A DNA stretch of 64,000 nucleotides from Polaribacter filamentus (GCF_002943715.1 NZ_MQUA01000013.1:124001-188000); one strand, 5' to 3'; shown: positions 1 through 9,981, counted from the stretch's first letter. Notes: generated by a model from the sequence alone, not told the origin. Program-made: numbers and translations.

Positions 1-287
1 AGGCAGATGAAATTGCACAAACAGAAACGTATGATGAAGAATCATTACATATGCGTCAGTTATTAAAAACTAGATTAATCGACATGGATTTATCTGTAAG
101 AGCTTTAAATTGTTTAAAAGCAGCAGAAGTAGATACTTTAGGAGATTTAGTTTCTTTTAACAAAAGTGACTTAATGAAGTTCCGTAATTTCGGTAAAAAA
201 TCATTAACAGAATTAGAAGAGTTAGTTATTGTTAAAGGTTTAAACTTTGGAATGGACTTAACAAAATATAAATTAGATAGAGATTAA
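1..287 (+). CDS. rpoA: RNA polymerase alpha subunit, C-terminal part (5' end outside window)
   Basis: This is the last ~95 residues of the RNA polymerase alpha subunit, which assembles the core enzyme and whose C-terminal domain contacts upstream promoter DNA and regulators. The frame is open from base 3. It carries the alpha-CTD helix-hairpin-helix pattern: the segment [20 protein letters not shown] followed by [14 protein letters not shown]. The gene continues leftwards beyond the window, so the ATG at 51 is an internal methionine and not the start. rplQ follows 60 bases downstream, the usual ribosomal-protein operon order. The family assignment is firm; nothing unusual is visible. Confidence 0.96.
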   Translation, partial: ADEIAQTETYDEESLHMRQLLKTRLIDMDLSVRALNCLKAAEVDTLGDLVSFNKSDLMKFRNFGKKSLTELEELVIVKGLNFGMDLTKYKLDRD

Positions 288-347
288 TCTTTCATATTTT
301 GCTCCTCAAAATGAGTAGATGCAAGATGAAAGTATAAAACAAACGTC

Positions 348-821
348 ATGAGACACGGAAAGAAATTCAATCATTTAGGTAGAAAAACAGCGCATAGAAA
401 AGCAATGTTAGCAAATATGACTTGTTCCTTAATAGAGCACAAGCGTATTAATACTACTGTAGCTAAAGCGAAAGCTTTACGTTTATTTGCAGAACCAATT
501 ATTACAAAATCTAAGTCGGATACTACGCACAATAGACGTATCGTATTTGCTTATTTACGCGATAAATTTGCAGTTACAGAATTATTTAAAGAGATCTCTG
601 TAAAAGTTGCAGATCGTCCAGGAGGATATTTACGTATCATCAAATTAGGAAATCGTCAAGGAGATAACGCTCCTATGGCAATGGTAGAATTTGTTGATTA
701 CAACGAAATTTACAATCCTAACGGAACTAAAACTAAGAAAACTACTCGTAGAGGAAAAAGCAAAAAAGTGGATGATGCTCAAGTAGAAGGAACAAAGACA
801 GAAGAAAAATCTGAAGAATAA
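348..821 (+). CDS. rplQ: 50S ribosomal protein L17
   Basis: Ribosomal protein L17 of the large subunit, 157 residues. The N-terminal signature [20 protein letters not shown] is diagnostic, and the core domain ends near residue 120 with the segment [13 protein letters not shown]. Residues ~125-157 form a Lys/Glu-rich hydrophilic tail, typical of Bacteroidota L17 and absent from shorter homologues. The gene directly follows rpoA and ends the alpha operon here, since a strong hairpin terminator lies just downstream. The ATG at 348 gives the canonical N-terminus. Confidence 0.97.
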   Translation: MRHGKKFNHLGRKTAHRKAMLANMTCSLIEHKRINTTVAKAKALRLFAEPIITKSKSDTTHNRRIVFAYLRDKFAVTELFKEISVKVADRPGGYLRIIKLGNRQGDNAPMAMVEFVDYNEIYNPNGTKTKKTTRRGKSKKVDDAQVEGTKTEEKSEE

Positions 822-848
822 AAAATGAAAATTTTTAAATTATATTAA

Positions 849-880
849 AGGGATAAACGTATACGTTTATCCCTTTTTTT
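849..880 (+). terminator. Rho-independent terminator after rplQ
   Basis: A perfect 26-base palindrome (849-874, arm AGGGATAAACGTA) is followed by a run of seven Ts. It closes the rpoA-rplQ operon and separates it from carA. Confidence 0.85.
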
Positions 881-913
881 ATATTTTTACATTATTAAAA
901 ATAACATGAATCA

Positions 914-2032
914 ATGAAATATCAAACACGTAAAAAGGCGCTAGTTTTATTAGCAGATGGAACAATTTTTTATGGAAAATCTGTCGGAATAGAAGGAACC
1001 TCTACCGGGGAAATCTGTTTTAATACTGGAATGACCGGTTATCAAGAAATCTTCACAGATCCATCGTATTTTGGGCAATTGTTAGTGGCAACAAATGCTC
1101 ATATTGGGAATTACGGAGTTAACAAGGATGAAGTAGAATCCGATGGGATTAAAATTTCTGGTCTAATTTGTAGAAATTTTAGTTTTACACATTCAAGAGT
1201 AGATTCTGATGGAAATTTAAAAGATTGGTTTACAGAGCATAATGTAGTTGCTGTTTCTGATGTAGACACAAGAGCTTTAGTAGCTTATATTAGGGATAAT
1301 GGAGCTATGAACGCAATTATTTCTACGGATGTCGACAATATTGAGGAACTAAAAAAACGACTTATGGAAGTACCAAGTATGGATGGTTTGGAATTAGCAT
1401 CCAGAGTATCTACAAAAGAACCGTATATTGTTGGGGATGAAAATTCAGAGATAAGAATATCAGTTTTAGATATTGGCATCAAAAAGAATATTTTAGGAAA
1501 CTTTGTTAAAAGAGGAGCTTACATAAAGGTCTTTCCTTATAATGCCACTTTTGAGGATTTAGCAGCTTTTAATCCTGATGGTTATTTCATATCAAATGGA
1601 CCAGGAGATCCAGAACCTTTATTTGAAGCACAGGCATTGGCAAAAGAAATTATTAAAAGAGATGTACCTTTATTTGGTATTTGTTTAGGACATCAGATAA
1701 TTGCTTTGGCTAACGGAATTTCTACTTACAAAATGCACAATGGACATAGAGGAATCAACCATCCAGTGAAGAATTTATCAACAGGTAAAGGAGAAATTAC
1801 TTCACAGAATCATGGTTTTGCAATCAACAGAGAAGAAACCGAAGCAAATGAAAATATTGAAATTACGCATGTTCATTTAAATGATCATACGGTAGCTGGT
1901 ATCAGAATGAAAAACAAGAATGTTTTTTCAGTACAATATCATCCAGAAGCAAGTCCTGGACCGCACGATTCGGAGTATTTATTTGATCAGTTTATAACGA
2001 ATATTAAAGAAGGAAAAAAAGTTATATCGTAA
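914..2032 (+). CDS. carA: Carbamoyl-phosphate synthase small (glutaminase) subunit
   Basis: Small subunit of carbamoyl-phosphate synthetase, which hydrolyses glutamine and channels ammonia to CarB for pyrimidine and arginine synthesis. The N-terminal CPSase domain (about residues 5-135) has the TGMTGYQEIFTDPSY motif. The class I glutamine amidotransferase domain (about 185-370) has the nucleophile Cys257 in FGICLGHQ, and the His343/Glu345 pair in VQYHPEASPGP. At 372 residues it has normal family length. carB is not in the window. The gene sits between rplQ and eno, a common flavobacterial order. A terminator follows. Confidence 0.96.
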   Translation: MKYQTRKKALVLLADGTIFYGKSVGIEGTSTGEICFNTGMTGYQEIFTDPSYFGQLLVATNAHIGNYGVNKDEVESDGIKISGLICRNFSFTHSRVDSDGNLKDWFTEHNVVAVSDVDTRALVAYIRDNGAMNAIISTDVDNIEELKKRLMEVPSMDGLELASRVSTKEPYIVGDENSEIRISVLDIGIKKNILGNFVKRGAYIKVFPYNATFEDLAAFNPDGYFISNGPGDPEPLFEAQALAKEIIKRDVPLFGICLGHQIIALANGISTYKMHNGHRGINHPVKNLSTGKGEITSQNHGFAINREETEANENIEITHVHLNDHTVAGIRMKNKNVFSVQYHPEASPGPHDSEYLFDQFITNIKEGKKVIS

Positions 2033-2151
2033 CTTTATGGTTATTCATCGATAGGTAGCTGTTTTTTAACAAATTCTTAATGATTAATTAACTTTTAAAT
2101 AGTATTTTTGAGGAGTGATGTAAAAATCACATTCTTTTTCATAGCAATTTT

Positions 2152-2182
2152 CCCACTCAATTTATTGAGTGGGTTTTTTTTT
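2152..2182 (+). terminator. Rho-independent terminator after carA
   Basis: Inverted repeat CCCACTCAA / TTGAGTGGG with a TTTA loop (2152-2173), followed by nine Ts. Confidence 0.85.
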
Positions 2183-2306
2183 ATTTAAAAGTCTGTTTAT
2201 AGCAAACGTTTTCGTAATTAATTAGAGACAAATTATTAAATGCTTATTACATGTTGTAATTTAGCATCGGAAAAAAAAGATACATTAATTAAATAAAAAC
2301 GATATA

Positions 2307-3593
2307 ATGAGTATAATAATTAGCGTTCATGCACGTCAAATTTTTGATTCAAGAGGCAATCCTACGGTTGAAGTAGATGTAACTACAGAAAATGGAATTC
2401 TTGGCAGGGCAGCAGTTCCTTCAGGTGCTTCAACAGGAGAACATGAAGCTGTTGAATTACGGGACGGTGGAAAAGACTACATGGGTAAAGGAGTTTTAAA
2501 AGCTGTAAAAAATGTAAATACTATAATTGCTGAAGAACTTTTAGGAGTTTCTGTTTTTGAACAAAATGCAATTGATAAATTAATGATAGATTTAGATGGT
2601 ACGCCAAATAAATCTCAATTAGGGGCAAATGCTATTTTGGGTGTTTCTTTAGCAGTTGCAAAAGCTGCAGCTAATGAGTTAGGAATGCCATTATACAGAT
2701 ACGTAGGTGGAGTTTCTGCGAATACATTGCCAGTGCCAATGATGAATATCATTAATGGTGGTTCTCATTCTGATGCACCTATTGCTTTTCAAGAGTTTAT
2801 GGTAATACCTGTTAAAGCGAGAACTTTTACAGAAGCAATGAAAATGGGTTCTGAAATATTTCATAATTTAAAGAAGGTTTTGCATGATAGAAATTTATCT
2901 ACTGCTGTAGGTGATGAAGGAGGTTTCGCACCAACGTTAGAGGGTACAGAAGATGCTATTGAAACGATTGCTTTAGCTGTAGAAAATGCAGGTTATGTTT
3001 TTGGTGATGATGTAAAAATTGCTTTAGATTGTGCAGCGGCAGAGTTTTATGTAAATGGAAAATACGATTATTCTAAATTTGAAGGTGAAACCGGAAAAAT
3101 TAGAACAAGTAAAGAACAAGCAGATTATTTATCAGAGCTATCCGAAAAATATCCTATTATTTCTATTGAAGACGGTATGGATGAAAACGACTGGGATGGT
3201 TGGAAATATTTAACTGAAAAAATTGGGGATAAAGTTCAATTAGTTGGTGATGATTTATTTGTTACAAATGTAGAGCGTTTGTCAAGAGGAATAGAAAACG
3301 GAATAGCAAACTCTATTTTAATTAAAGTGAATCAAATAGGTACTTTAACAGAAACTATTGCTGCAGTTAATATGGCAAAAAATGCTGGATATACAACTGT
3401 TATGTCTCATAGATCGGGCGAAACAGAAGATAACACTATTGCAGATTTAGCAGTAGCATTAAATTGTGGTCAAATTAAAACAGGTTCAGCTTCACGTTCA
3501 GACAGAATGGCAAAATACAATCAATTACTACGTATTGAAGAGGAATTAGCAGAAACAGCTTATTTTCCTAAAGAGAAAGCGTTTAAAATATAA
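2307..3593 (+). CDS. eno: Enolase
   Basis: Phosphopyruvate hydratase, converting 2-phosphoglycerate to phosphoenolpyruvate in glycolysis. The 428-residue protein has the family landmarks in order: [15 protein letters not shown] near the N-terminus, VGDEGGFAP (acid near residue 204), the metal-binding segment [11 protein letters not shown], and the signature [10 protein letters not shown] in the C-terminal barrel. Length and architecture are standard. It is an independent transcription unit between two terminators, followed by citrate synthase. The start at 2307 gives the expected N-terminus running into [13 protein letters not shown]. Confidence 0.97.
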   Translation: MSIIISVHARQIFDSRGNPTVEVDVTTENGILGRAAVPSGASTGEHEAVELRDGGKDYMGKGVLKAVKNVNTIIAEELLGVSVFEQNAIDKLMIDLDGTPNKSQLGANAILGVSLAVAKAAANELGMPLYRYVGGVSANTLPVPMMNIINGGSHSDAPIAFQEFMVIPVKARTFTEAMKMGSEIFHNLKKVLHDRNLSTAVGDEGGFAPTLEGTEDAIETIALAVENAGYVFGDDVKIALDCAAAEFYVNGKYDYSKFEGETGKIRTSKEQADYLSELSEKYPIISIEDGMDENDWDGWKYLTEKIGDKVQLVGDDLFVTNVERLSRGIENGIANSILIKVNQIGTLTETIAAVNMAKNAGYTTVMSHRSGETEDNTIADLAVALNCGQIKTGSASRSDRMAKYNQLLRIEEELAETAYFPKEKAFKI

Positions 3594-3615
3594 TAAATTA
3601 TTTTTTAAGATTTAA

Positions 3616-3650
3616 AGAGCCTCATAATTTTTATGAGGTTCTTTTTTTTT
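3616..3650 (+). terminator. Rho-independent terminator after eno
   Basis: Stem AGAGCCTCATAA / TTATGAGGTTCT (one G-T pair) with a 3-base loop, followed by a T run. Confidence 0.85.
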
Positions 3651-3769
3651 ATAAACTGAATAAGCTAATACTATCTTAAAATATCAAAAATCTATCTATG
3701 TTCATTTTTAAAATCCCTTTAAAAATGATATCTTCGTAAAATACATAAATACTTTAAAAATCATCATAA

Positions 3770-5055
3770 ATGTCGGATATAGCAAAATTACAGATTGGAG
3801 ATAATTCCTACGAATTTCCTTTAATAAAAGGAACAGAGAATGAAATTGCCATTGATATAAAAAATTAAGAGAAGTAACAGATGGTTTAATAACTATAGAT
3901 CCTGGTTACAAAAACACAGGGTCTTGTGTAAGCGCTATTACTTTTCTAGATGGTGAAAAGGGTATTTTAAGGTACAGAGGTTTTCCTATTGAAGAATTAG
4001 CAGAAAAGGCAGATTTTTTAGAAGTTGCGTTTGCATTAATTTTTGGGAATTTACCAAATAAAGTACAATTAGATAAATTTCATGCAGATATAAAAGTACA
4101 GTCTTTAGTAGATGATGATATTAAGAAAATAATTGATGCTTTCCCAAAAACAGCCCACCCAATGGGTGTTTTGTCATCATTAACAAGTGCATTAACAGCT
4201 TTTAATCCTTCTTCAGTAAATGTAGATTCAGAGCAAGATATGTATAATTCAGTAGTGAAAATAATGGGTAAATTTCCTGTTTTAGTAGCTTGGACAATGC
4301 GTAAAAAACAAGGATTACCTCTAAATTATGGCTCTAAATCTTTAGGGTATGTAGAGAACATCTTAAAAATGATGTTTGAACAACCAAATGAAGAATATGT
4401 TGTAAACCCAATAATAAAAAATGCTTTAGATAAATTATTAATTTTGCATGCAGATCATGAACAAAACTGTTCTACATCTACTGTTAGAATCGCAGGTTCT
4501 TCTCATGTAGGTTTATTTGCATCTTTATCAGCAGGAATATCAGCACTTTGGGGTCCACTTCATGGAGGAGCAAATCAGGCAGTTTTAGAAATGTTAGAAG
4601 CGATTCAAGTGGATGGTGGAGACACTGAAAAATATATGGCTAAGGCTAAAGATAAAGAGGATCCTTTTAGATTAATGGGTTTTGGACATAGAGTGTATAA
4701 AAACTTTGATCCAAGGGCGAAAATTATCAAAAAAGCTGCGGATGAAGTTTTAAATAACTTAGGAGTTGACGATCCAATCCTAGAGATTGCTAAAGCATTA
4801 GAGAAAGAAGCTTTAAGCGATCCTTATTTTGTTGAAAGAAAATTATATCCTAATGTAGATTTCTATTCAGGTATTATTTACAGAGCTATGGGGATTCCGG
4901 TTGATATGTTTACCGTAATGTTTGCATTAGGTCGTTTACCAGGTTGGATAGCGCAATGGAAAGAGATGAGATTAAACAAAGAACCAATAGGAAGACCACG
5001 TCAAATCTATATTGGTGAAACAGAAAGAGGTTTCGTAGAATTAGATAAAAGATAA
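3770..5055 (+). CDS. gltA: Citrate synthase, split by a single-base frameshift
   Basis: Citrate synthase condenses oxaloacetate and acetyl-CoA, the entry step of the TCA cycle. The gene starts at 3770 with MSDIAKLQIGDNSYEFPL, then meets a stop at about 3866-3868. Adding one A to the A6 run at 3863-3868 restores a continuous 428-codon frame reading IDIKKLREVTDGLITIDPG. The rest is intact: GSSHVGLFAS and LWGPLHGG (catalytic His region), GFGHRVYK, and PNVDFYSG (catalytic Asp). As given, only the stretch from 4162 is a long uninterrupted frame. Because the enzyme is central and the rest is perfectly conserved, I infer a sequencing error rather than a dead gene, but this cannot be proved here. Confidence 0.9.
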
Positions 5056-5083
5056 AAAAAATATTTTTTACTAAAAAAATAAG

Positions 5084-5112
5084 GGCTTCATAAATTTATG
5101 GAGCTTTTTTTA
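5084..5112 (+). terminator. Terminator after gltA
   Basis: Imperfect hairpin of GCTTCATAAA with TTTATGGAGC, followed by a run of Ts from 5105. Weaker than its neighbours. Confidence 0.6.
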
Positions 5113-5125
5113 TACATTTGAAAAT

Positions 5126-6040
5126 ATGTTACAACTTAATATTCAAAATGAAACGTCTCGATTGAGGTCCGTTATTTTAGGAACTGCCAAAAGTATTGGA
5201 CCAGTTCCAAAAGTGGAAGATTGTTATGATCCTAAAAGTATACAGCATGTCTTGGCTGGCACATATCCAAAAGAAGAAGACATGATTTTAGAAATGGAAG
5301 CGGTTGCTGAAGTTTTTAAAAAATACAATGTTGAAGTTTTTAGACCAAGTATTCTTCACGATTATAATCAAATATTTTCAAGAGATATTGCTTTTGTAAT
5401 TGAAGATAAATTGATAAAAGCAAATATTTTACCGGATAGAGAAAAAGAGTATTTAGCAATAAAACACGTGCTAGAACAAATTGATGACGAAAATATCATT
5501 CAATTGCCTAAAGAGTGTCATTTAGAAGGTGGAGATGTTGTGCCTTGGAATGATTATATTTTTGTAGGCACGTATTCGGGTGCAGATTATGCTGATTATA
5601 TTACAGCTCGAACTAATATGGATGCAGTAATTGCTTTACAAGAACTGTTTCCTCATAAAACTGTGAAGTCTTTTGAGTTAAGAAAATCAAATAAAGACGC
5701 TAAAGAAAATGCGTTACATTTAGATTGTTGTTTTCAGCCAATAGGAAAAAATAAAGCCATTTTACATAAAAATGGATTTCTAATTGAAAGAGAATATGAT
5801 TGGTTATTGAATTATTTTGGAAAAGAGAATGTGTTTGAAATTACAAAAGAAGAGATGTATAGCATGAATAGTAATGTGTTTTCAATTTCTGAAGAAGTAA
5901 TTATCTCTGAGAAAAACTTTACGAGGTTAAATAGTTGGTTAAGAAAAAATGATTTTATAGTTGAAGAAGTTCCTTATGCAGAAATTGCAAAGCAAGAAGG
6001 TCTTTTAAGATGTTCTACAATGCCTCTAATAAGAGATTAA
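5126..6040 (+). CDS. Dimethylarginine dimethylaminohydrolase-like guanidino hydrolase
   Basis: Member of the guanidino-group modifying (amidinotransferase/DDAH/arginine deiminase) superfamily, 304 residues. Visible motifs are HLEGGDVVPWND (substrate-binding and general base region), ALHLDCCFQPIG (catalytic His region) and the C-terminal nucleophile Cys296 in LRCSTMPLIRD. Such enzymes hydrolyse methylated arginines or arginine to citrulline; the precise substrate cannot be read from sequence. A second superfamily member, ctlX, lies 1.2 kb downstream, suggesting an arginine/citrulline salvage theme. It follows gltA and ends at a bidirectional terminator. Confidence 0.8.
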   Translation: MLQLNIQNETSRLRSVILGTAKSIGPVPKVEDCYDPKSIQHVLAGTYPKEEDMILEMEAVAEVFKKYNVEVFRPSILHDYNQIFSRDIAFVIEDKLIKANILPDREKEYLAIKHVLEQIDDENIIQLPKECHLEGGDVVPWNDYIFVGTYSGADYADYITARTNMDAVIALQELFPHKTVKSFELRKSNKDAKENALHLDCCFQPIGKNKAILHKNGFLIEREYDWLLNYFGKENVFEITKEEMYSMNSNVFSISEEVIISEKNFTRLNSWLRKNDFIVEEVPYAEIAKQEGLLRCSTMPLIRD

Positions 6041-6048
6041 TAGGTTAC

Positions 6049-6097
6049 AATAATTCATAAAAAAAGCTACAATTTGCAGCTTTTTTTATGAATTATT
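6049..6097. terminator. Bidirectional terminator, perfect 20-bp inverted repeat
   Basis: Arms 6049-6068 and 6078-6097 are perfect reverse complements (core AAAAAAAGCT / AGCTTTTTTT) around a 9-base loop. The repeat lies between convergent genes, with T runs on both strands, so it can serve both. Confidence 0.85.
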
Positions 6098-6116
6098 TTG
6101 TTCAGAAACAAATTTA

Positions 6117-7052
6117 TTATGGTAATAATACAGTATCAATACCGTGAATTACTCCATTAGTTCCTTGCACGTCAACAACAATGATATTTACTGTCTGAGA
6201 ACTTGTTGTTTTTATTTGAGCTCCATTGGTTAAATCAATGGTTATTATCCCTCCTAAAGTAGAAACATTTCCATTAGTTAACTCTCCTGACTGAACATTA
6301 GCCTCTTCTACTACATGATATAAAAGAACTGCTTCTAAAGTAGCTACTGGAACATCCGCAAGCGAGTTCCAATCAGTATTTGAATCTAATAATGCTTGAA
6401 AAGCTGCGTTTGTTGGTGCAAAAACGGTAAACGGTCCAGCGCCCGATAAACCTGCAACAAAATCAATTGTATGTCTGCTATCTGTTAAGGCAGCCACTAA
6501 GCTTGTAAAACCATCATTATTTAAAGCCAATGTTACAACATTTGGTGGTAACATTACTTTATTTATCACATGTACAATACCATTTGAAGCTTGCACATCT
6601 ACAGTAATTGGTGTAGTATTTCCATTAAATGTAACGCCGCCAATTACTTCTACTTGTAAAGATAACTGCTCTTCATTTGGTCCTACAGACAAAGTATTTA
6701 CATAAGTATCAGATAAATCTGTAGATTTTACTTCAGTTTCTAAAACATGAAAAAGTAAAACCGCTCTTAAAGTAGCAACTGGAATATCATTAATAGTATT
6801 CCAAGCAGGGTTAGAGTCTAATAAAGTTTGAAAAGCATCGTTTGTAGGCGCAAATACGGTATAAGAACCAGGACTAGACAAGATACTTGCTAAATCTGCT
6901 CTTGTTGCAGCAGCAACCAAGCTTGTTAAATTGTTGTTTACAGCCACATCTACAATTGTATTTGTTTCAATAGTAGGTTCATCATTGTTGCTGCAAGATA
7001 CTAATAAGGATGCAAACAAAAATAAGCTAAAAAATTTTGTAATTAATTTCAT
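6117..7052 (-). CDS. Lipoprotein with two fasciclin (FAS1) domains
   Basis: A 311-residue secreted lipoprotein. The N-terminus has a hydrophobic signal and a lipobox ending at Cys20 (SLLVSCSNN). Two FAS1 repeats follow, about residues 33-168 and 172-311; each contains the hallmark YTVFAPTNDAFQTLL or FTVFAPTNAAFQALL and an H-box-like segment, LLFHVLE or LLYHVVE. FAS1 domains mediate adhesion or ligand binding at the cell surface; the ligand is unknown. It is convergent with the DDAH-like gene and divergent from ctlX, so it is probably transcribed alone. Confidence 0.9.
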   Translation of the reverse strand: MKLITKFFSLFLFASLLVSCSNNDEPTIETNTIVDVAVNNNLTSLVAAATRADLASILSSPGSYTVFAPTNDAFQTLLDSNPAWNTINDIPVATLRAVLLFHVLETEVKSTDLSDTYVNTLSVGPNEEQLSLQVEVIGGVTFNGNTTPITVDVQASNGIVHVINKVMLPPNVVTLALNNDGFTSLVAALTDSRHTIDFVAGLSGAGPFTVFAPTNAAFQALLDSNTDWNSLADVPVATLEAVLLYHVVEEANVQSGELTNGNVSTLGGIITIDLTNGAQIKTTSSQTVNIIVVDVQGTNGVIHGIDTVLLP

Positions 7053-7201
7053 TGTTGTAGTATTTAAATTAGTATTTATTTTTTGTTTAACAATATTAAT
7101 AAAAGATTAAACAAAAACTTGTAATAAAATGTTAAATATTTTCTAAAAAAGGTTAAATAAAAATAGATATCTAAATACATTACAAACTGTGAAAAAAAGT
7201 A

Positions 7202-7209
7202 TAATTTTG
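7202..7209 (+). promoter_or_regulatory. Candidate -7 promoter element for ctlX
   Basis: TAATTTTG matches the Bacteroidota -7 consensus TAnnTTTG and lies 21 bases before the ctlX start. No convincing -33 TTG is seen. Confidence 0.45.
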
Positions 7210-7230
7210 CCTTGATATTTAATCAGTAAT

Positions 7231-8166
7231 ATGCTACAAACTACAAATTCAATCTTAATGATTCGTCCTGTAAATTTTAGGATGAACGAACAAACTGCGG
7301 TAAATAATTACTATCAAAAAGTTTTAAAAGATTTATTGCCAGCAACAGTGAATCAAAAAGCACAAGGGGAATTTGATGCTTTTGTAGAAAAATTAAGAGG
7401 TTTTGGTGTCGAGGTCGTTGTCGTATCAGATACGAAAGAATTAGATACTCCGGATTCTATTTTTCCTAATAACTGGGTTTCTTTTCATGCGGATGCAACT
7501 GTGGCTCTGTACCCAATGTTTGCTGAAAATAGACGCTTAGAAAGAAGAGAGGATGTTTTAGAAGAATTAGAAAAGAGTGGTTTTTTAATTGAGAATATTG
7601 TTGATTATACCTCTGCGGAAGACGAACAGGTTTATTTAGAAGGCACAGGAAGCATGATTTTAGATCGTGAAAATAAAAAAGCGTATTGCGCCTTATCTCC
7701 TAGAGCAGACGAAGATTTGTTTATAGAGTTTTGTGAAGATTTTGAATATACTCCTGTAGTTTTTACATCTTATCAAACGGTAGATAACAAAAGAGAAGCA
7801 ATTTATCATACAAATGTGATGATGTGTGTTGCAGAAACCTTTGCCGTAGTTTGTTTGTCAACCATAGATGACAAAAGTGAACGAAAAAATCTAATGAAAA
7901 GTCTTAAGGAAGACAAAAAGCAGGTAATTGATATAACAGAAGAGCAAGTTACTAGTTTTGCTGGAAACATGTTGCAAGTAAAAGGTGCTAATGAAGAACT
8001 TTTTTTAGTAATGAGTCAGGCCGCTCACGATTGTTTAACACAGTCTCAAATATCTCAAATTAACAGACATTGCAAAATAATTTCTAGCTCTTTAGCTACT
8101 ATAGAAGCCTGTGGTGGCGGAAGTGCACGTTGTATGATGGCAGAAGTTTTTCTACCTAAAAATTAA
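7231..8166 (+). CDS. ctlX: Citrulline utilization hydrolase CtlX
   Basis: A 311-residue amidinotransferase-fold hydrolase of the CtlX type. Recognised from RPVNFRMNEQTAVNNYYQ near the start, SIFPNNWVSFHAD (substrate aspartate region), YLEGTGSMILDR (catalytic acid), IYHTNVMM (catalytic His) and the nucleophile Cys301 in GGGSARCMMAEVF. Known family members degrade citrulline to ornithine. With the DDAH-like enzyme upstream it could take guanidino compounds through citrulline to ornithine (inference). The PrsW-like gene follows after 15 bases and probably shares the transcript. Confidence 0.85.
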   Translation: MLQTTNSILMIRPVNFRMNEQTAVNNYYQKVLKDLLPATVNQKAQGEFDAFVEKLRGFGVEVVVVSDTKELDTPDSIFPNNWVSFHADATVALYPMFAENRRLERREDVLEELEKSGFLIENIVDYTSAEDEQVYLEGTGSMILDRENKKAYCALSPRADEDLFIEFCEDFEYTPVVFTSYQTVDNKREAIYHTNVMMCVAETFAVVCLSTIDDKSERKNLMKSLKEDKKQVIDITEEQVTSFAGNMLQVKGANEELFLVMSQAAHDCLTQSQISQINRHCKIISSSLATIEACGGGSARCMMAEVFLPKN

Positions 8167-8181
8167 AAAGATATTTATAAA

Positions 8182-8856
8182 ATGAGCTTATTACTCCTTG
8201 CTGTAGCACCTGTTATGGTAATAATTCTATATATTTATTTTAAAGATAAATTCGAAAAAGAACCAATTCTTTTTTTATTCAAAAACTTTCTTTTAGGTGC
8301 TTTTGCCAGTATTTTAATTACTTTTATTTTAAGTACTGTTGCCACTGTTGTTTTTACAGTAACAGACTATGAGAGTATTTTTCAGCAATTTATTAAGGCA
8401 TTTGTTGTAGTTGCTTTGGTTGAAGAATTTTCTAAATATATAATTGTAAAATACTATGCGCAAACCAATAAAGAATTTAACGAGCCTTTTGATGGTATCG
8501 TTTATGCAGTTATGGTTTCTATGGGATTTGCAGCATTAGAAAATGTTTTATATGTTTTACAGAATGGAGTTGAAACAGGAATTACAAGAGCTTTTACGGC
8601 CGTACCAGCGCATGCAACTTTTGCTGTTTTAATGGGATATTTTATGGGAAAAGCAAAATTTTCTAAAAATAGAAGAATTTTAAATCTACTAGGTTTATTA
8701 GTGGCGACACTTTTTCACGGAGCTTATGATTTCTTCTTGTTTATCAACTTTATACCAGGAACAATAATTGGTGCCTTCGCTTCTTTATTTGTAGGAATTT
8801 TCTTGTCTCGAAAAGCGATAAAAAAACATCAGTTAAATTCTGTTTTTAATATTTAA
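8182..8856 (+). CDS. PrsW-family intramembrane metalloprotease
   Basis: A 224-residue, strongly hydrophobic protein with about seven membrane segments. The PrsW family motifs are present: VEEFSKY, then EPFDGIVYA and GFAALENVLYV, PAHATFAVLMGY, and LFHGAYDF. These Glu and His residues make up the proposed intramembrane metal site. PrsW in Bacillus cleaves anti-sigma factors; homologues in Flavobacteriia have unproven substrates. It is co-directional with ctlX and abuts the stop codon of the convergent gene with no intergenic space. Confidence 0.85.
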   Translation: MSLLLLAVAPVMVIILYIYFKDKFEKEPILFLFKNFLLGAFASILITFILSTVATVVFTVTDYESIFQQFIKAFVVVALVEEFSKYIIVKYYAQTNKEFNEPFDGIVYAVMVSMGFAALENVLYVLQNGVETGITRAFTAVPAHATFAVLMGYFMGKAKFSKNRRILNLLGLLVATLFHGAYDFFLFINFIPGTIIGAFASLFVGIFLSRKAIKKHQLNSVFNI

Positions 8857-9975
8857 TTATTTTTTAATAATAATTTCTTGGTTATTAAATTGAATTCTTA
8901 ATAAATAGATTCCTTTAGAAAGATGAGAAATATTTATTTCTTTTTGATGAGAATTAAAGACCATAAGTTTTTCTCCTAGAATAGTATAAATAGAAATTGA
9001 TTGTATCTCTTTATTGCTTTGGATAGTTATATTTCCGAAAGTTGGATTTGGAGAAATCGTTAAATTTTCAAAATCATTTTTTACTGCTGATAAAAGTATA
9101 GCTCTATCATCTCTGAACTCAAATAATTTTTGTTTTAAGGAAAAATTATTTTGGTTTACAGCTTCTCTAGAAATATAAAACCTACCATTGTCAAAACTAG
9201 TAATCCCTTCAACTTGATTGCCAAAATCCAGTTCATTAAATAACGAATATTTCTGAAACCCAGATTTAAATATGTCATCACCAGGAGCTCTATTAGAACT
9301 TATATACACTAAAAAAGGAATTGCGCTGGCGTCAATTCCACAAAGTAAAAAGTTATTATTTTGCACTGTTGCGCCGGTAATTAAACCTGCAACATTTGCA
9401 CTACTAATTTTTACAGCTGTATGATTGCCAATTGTGGTTGGAATTTTATAAACATTGGTTTTTAAATCACCTCTGTTTTTAGTGAAAAGTATAAAATTAT
9501 TTTCGAAAATCACCAAGGCTTCTGCGTCAAAATTATGGTTATCAGAACTTATAAAATTTGTTTGATCTTCATAAGAAAATAAAATTGTTTCTGCGGAAAC
9601 AGTGTTACTATTTTTAAAATCAGATTTTAAAATTCTGTAAATTTTTAGATCTGTTCTTGTGCCTTTATTGTTTCCTGTGTCACTAATATAGATGTAAGTT
9701 TCATCCTCAGTTATATCTTCCCAGTCAACATGGGTAGCATTTGAGATTGTAATTCGTCTTAAAACACCACCTGTTAAACTATCTAATTCATATAAGTATG
9801 CATCATCTCCGCTATCATTATGTGTAATGATTTTTCCATCAAAAAAAAGTAAACCAGAAGTTTCTTTTACGACTTCTGGAAGTTCAAATTTTTCTTTAAA
9901 ACTTGTAATTTGACTTTGCCCTAAAAATGAATTTAGGAACAACAATAAAATCAAACTTGGAGAAGTAATTTTCAT
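8857..9975 (-). CDS. Secreted protein with T9SS type A C-terminal sorting domain
   Basis: 372 residues with an N-terminal signal peptide (cleavage near residue 20, FLGQSQ). Residues ~30-280 form a repetitive beta-rich region with SDTGNN and NFDAEALVI segments, resembling a propeller-type or esterase-like phytase fold; I cannot name its activity. The C-terminal ~75 residues are a type IX secretion sorting domain: ISPNPTFGNITIQS, YTILGEKL and LSKGIYLLRI, ending in a basic tail. It lies 6 bases after the PafA-like phosphatase on the same strand, so the two are probably co-transcribed and both act outside the inner membrane. Confidence 0.8.
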   Translation of the reverse strand: MKITSPSLILLLFLNSFLGQSQITSFKEKFELPEVVKETSGLLFFDGKIITHNDSGDDAYLYELDSLTGGVLRRITISNATHVDWEDITEDETYIYISDTGNNKGTRTDLKIYRILKSDFKNSNTVSAETILFSYEDQTNFISSDNHNFDAEALVIFENNFILFTKNRGDLKTNVYKIPTTIGNHTAVKISSANVAGLITGATVQNNNFLLCGIDASAIPFLVYISSNRAPGDDIFKSGFQKYSLFNELDFGNQVEGITSFDNGRFYISREAVNQNNFSLKQKLFEFRDDRAILLSAVKNDFENLTISPNPTFGNITIQSNKEIQSISIYTILGEKLMVFNSHQKEINISHLSKGIYLLRIQFNNQEIIIKK

Positions 9976-9981
9976 AATTCT

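Noticed and set aside
1285..1482. Minus-strand open frame inside carA
   Set aside because: It lies wholly antisense to a well-conserved gene; AT-rich coding DNA often opens such frames. No family or start signal.
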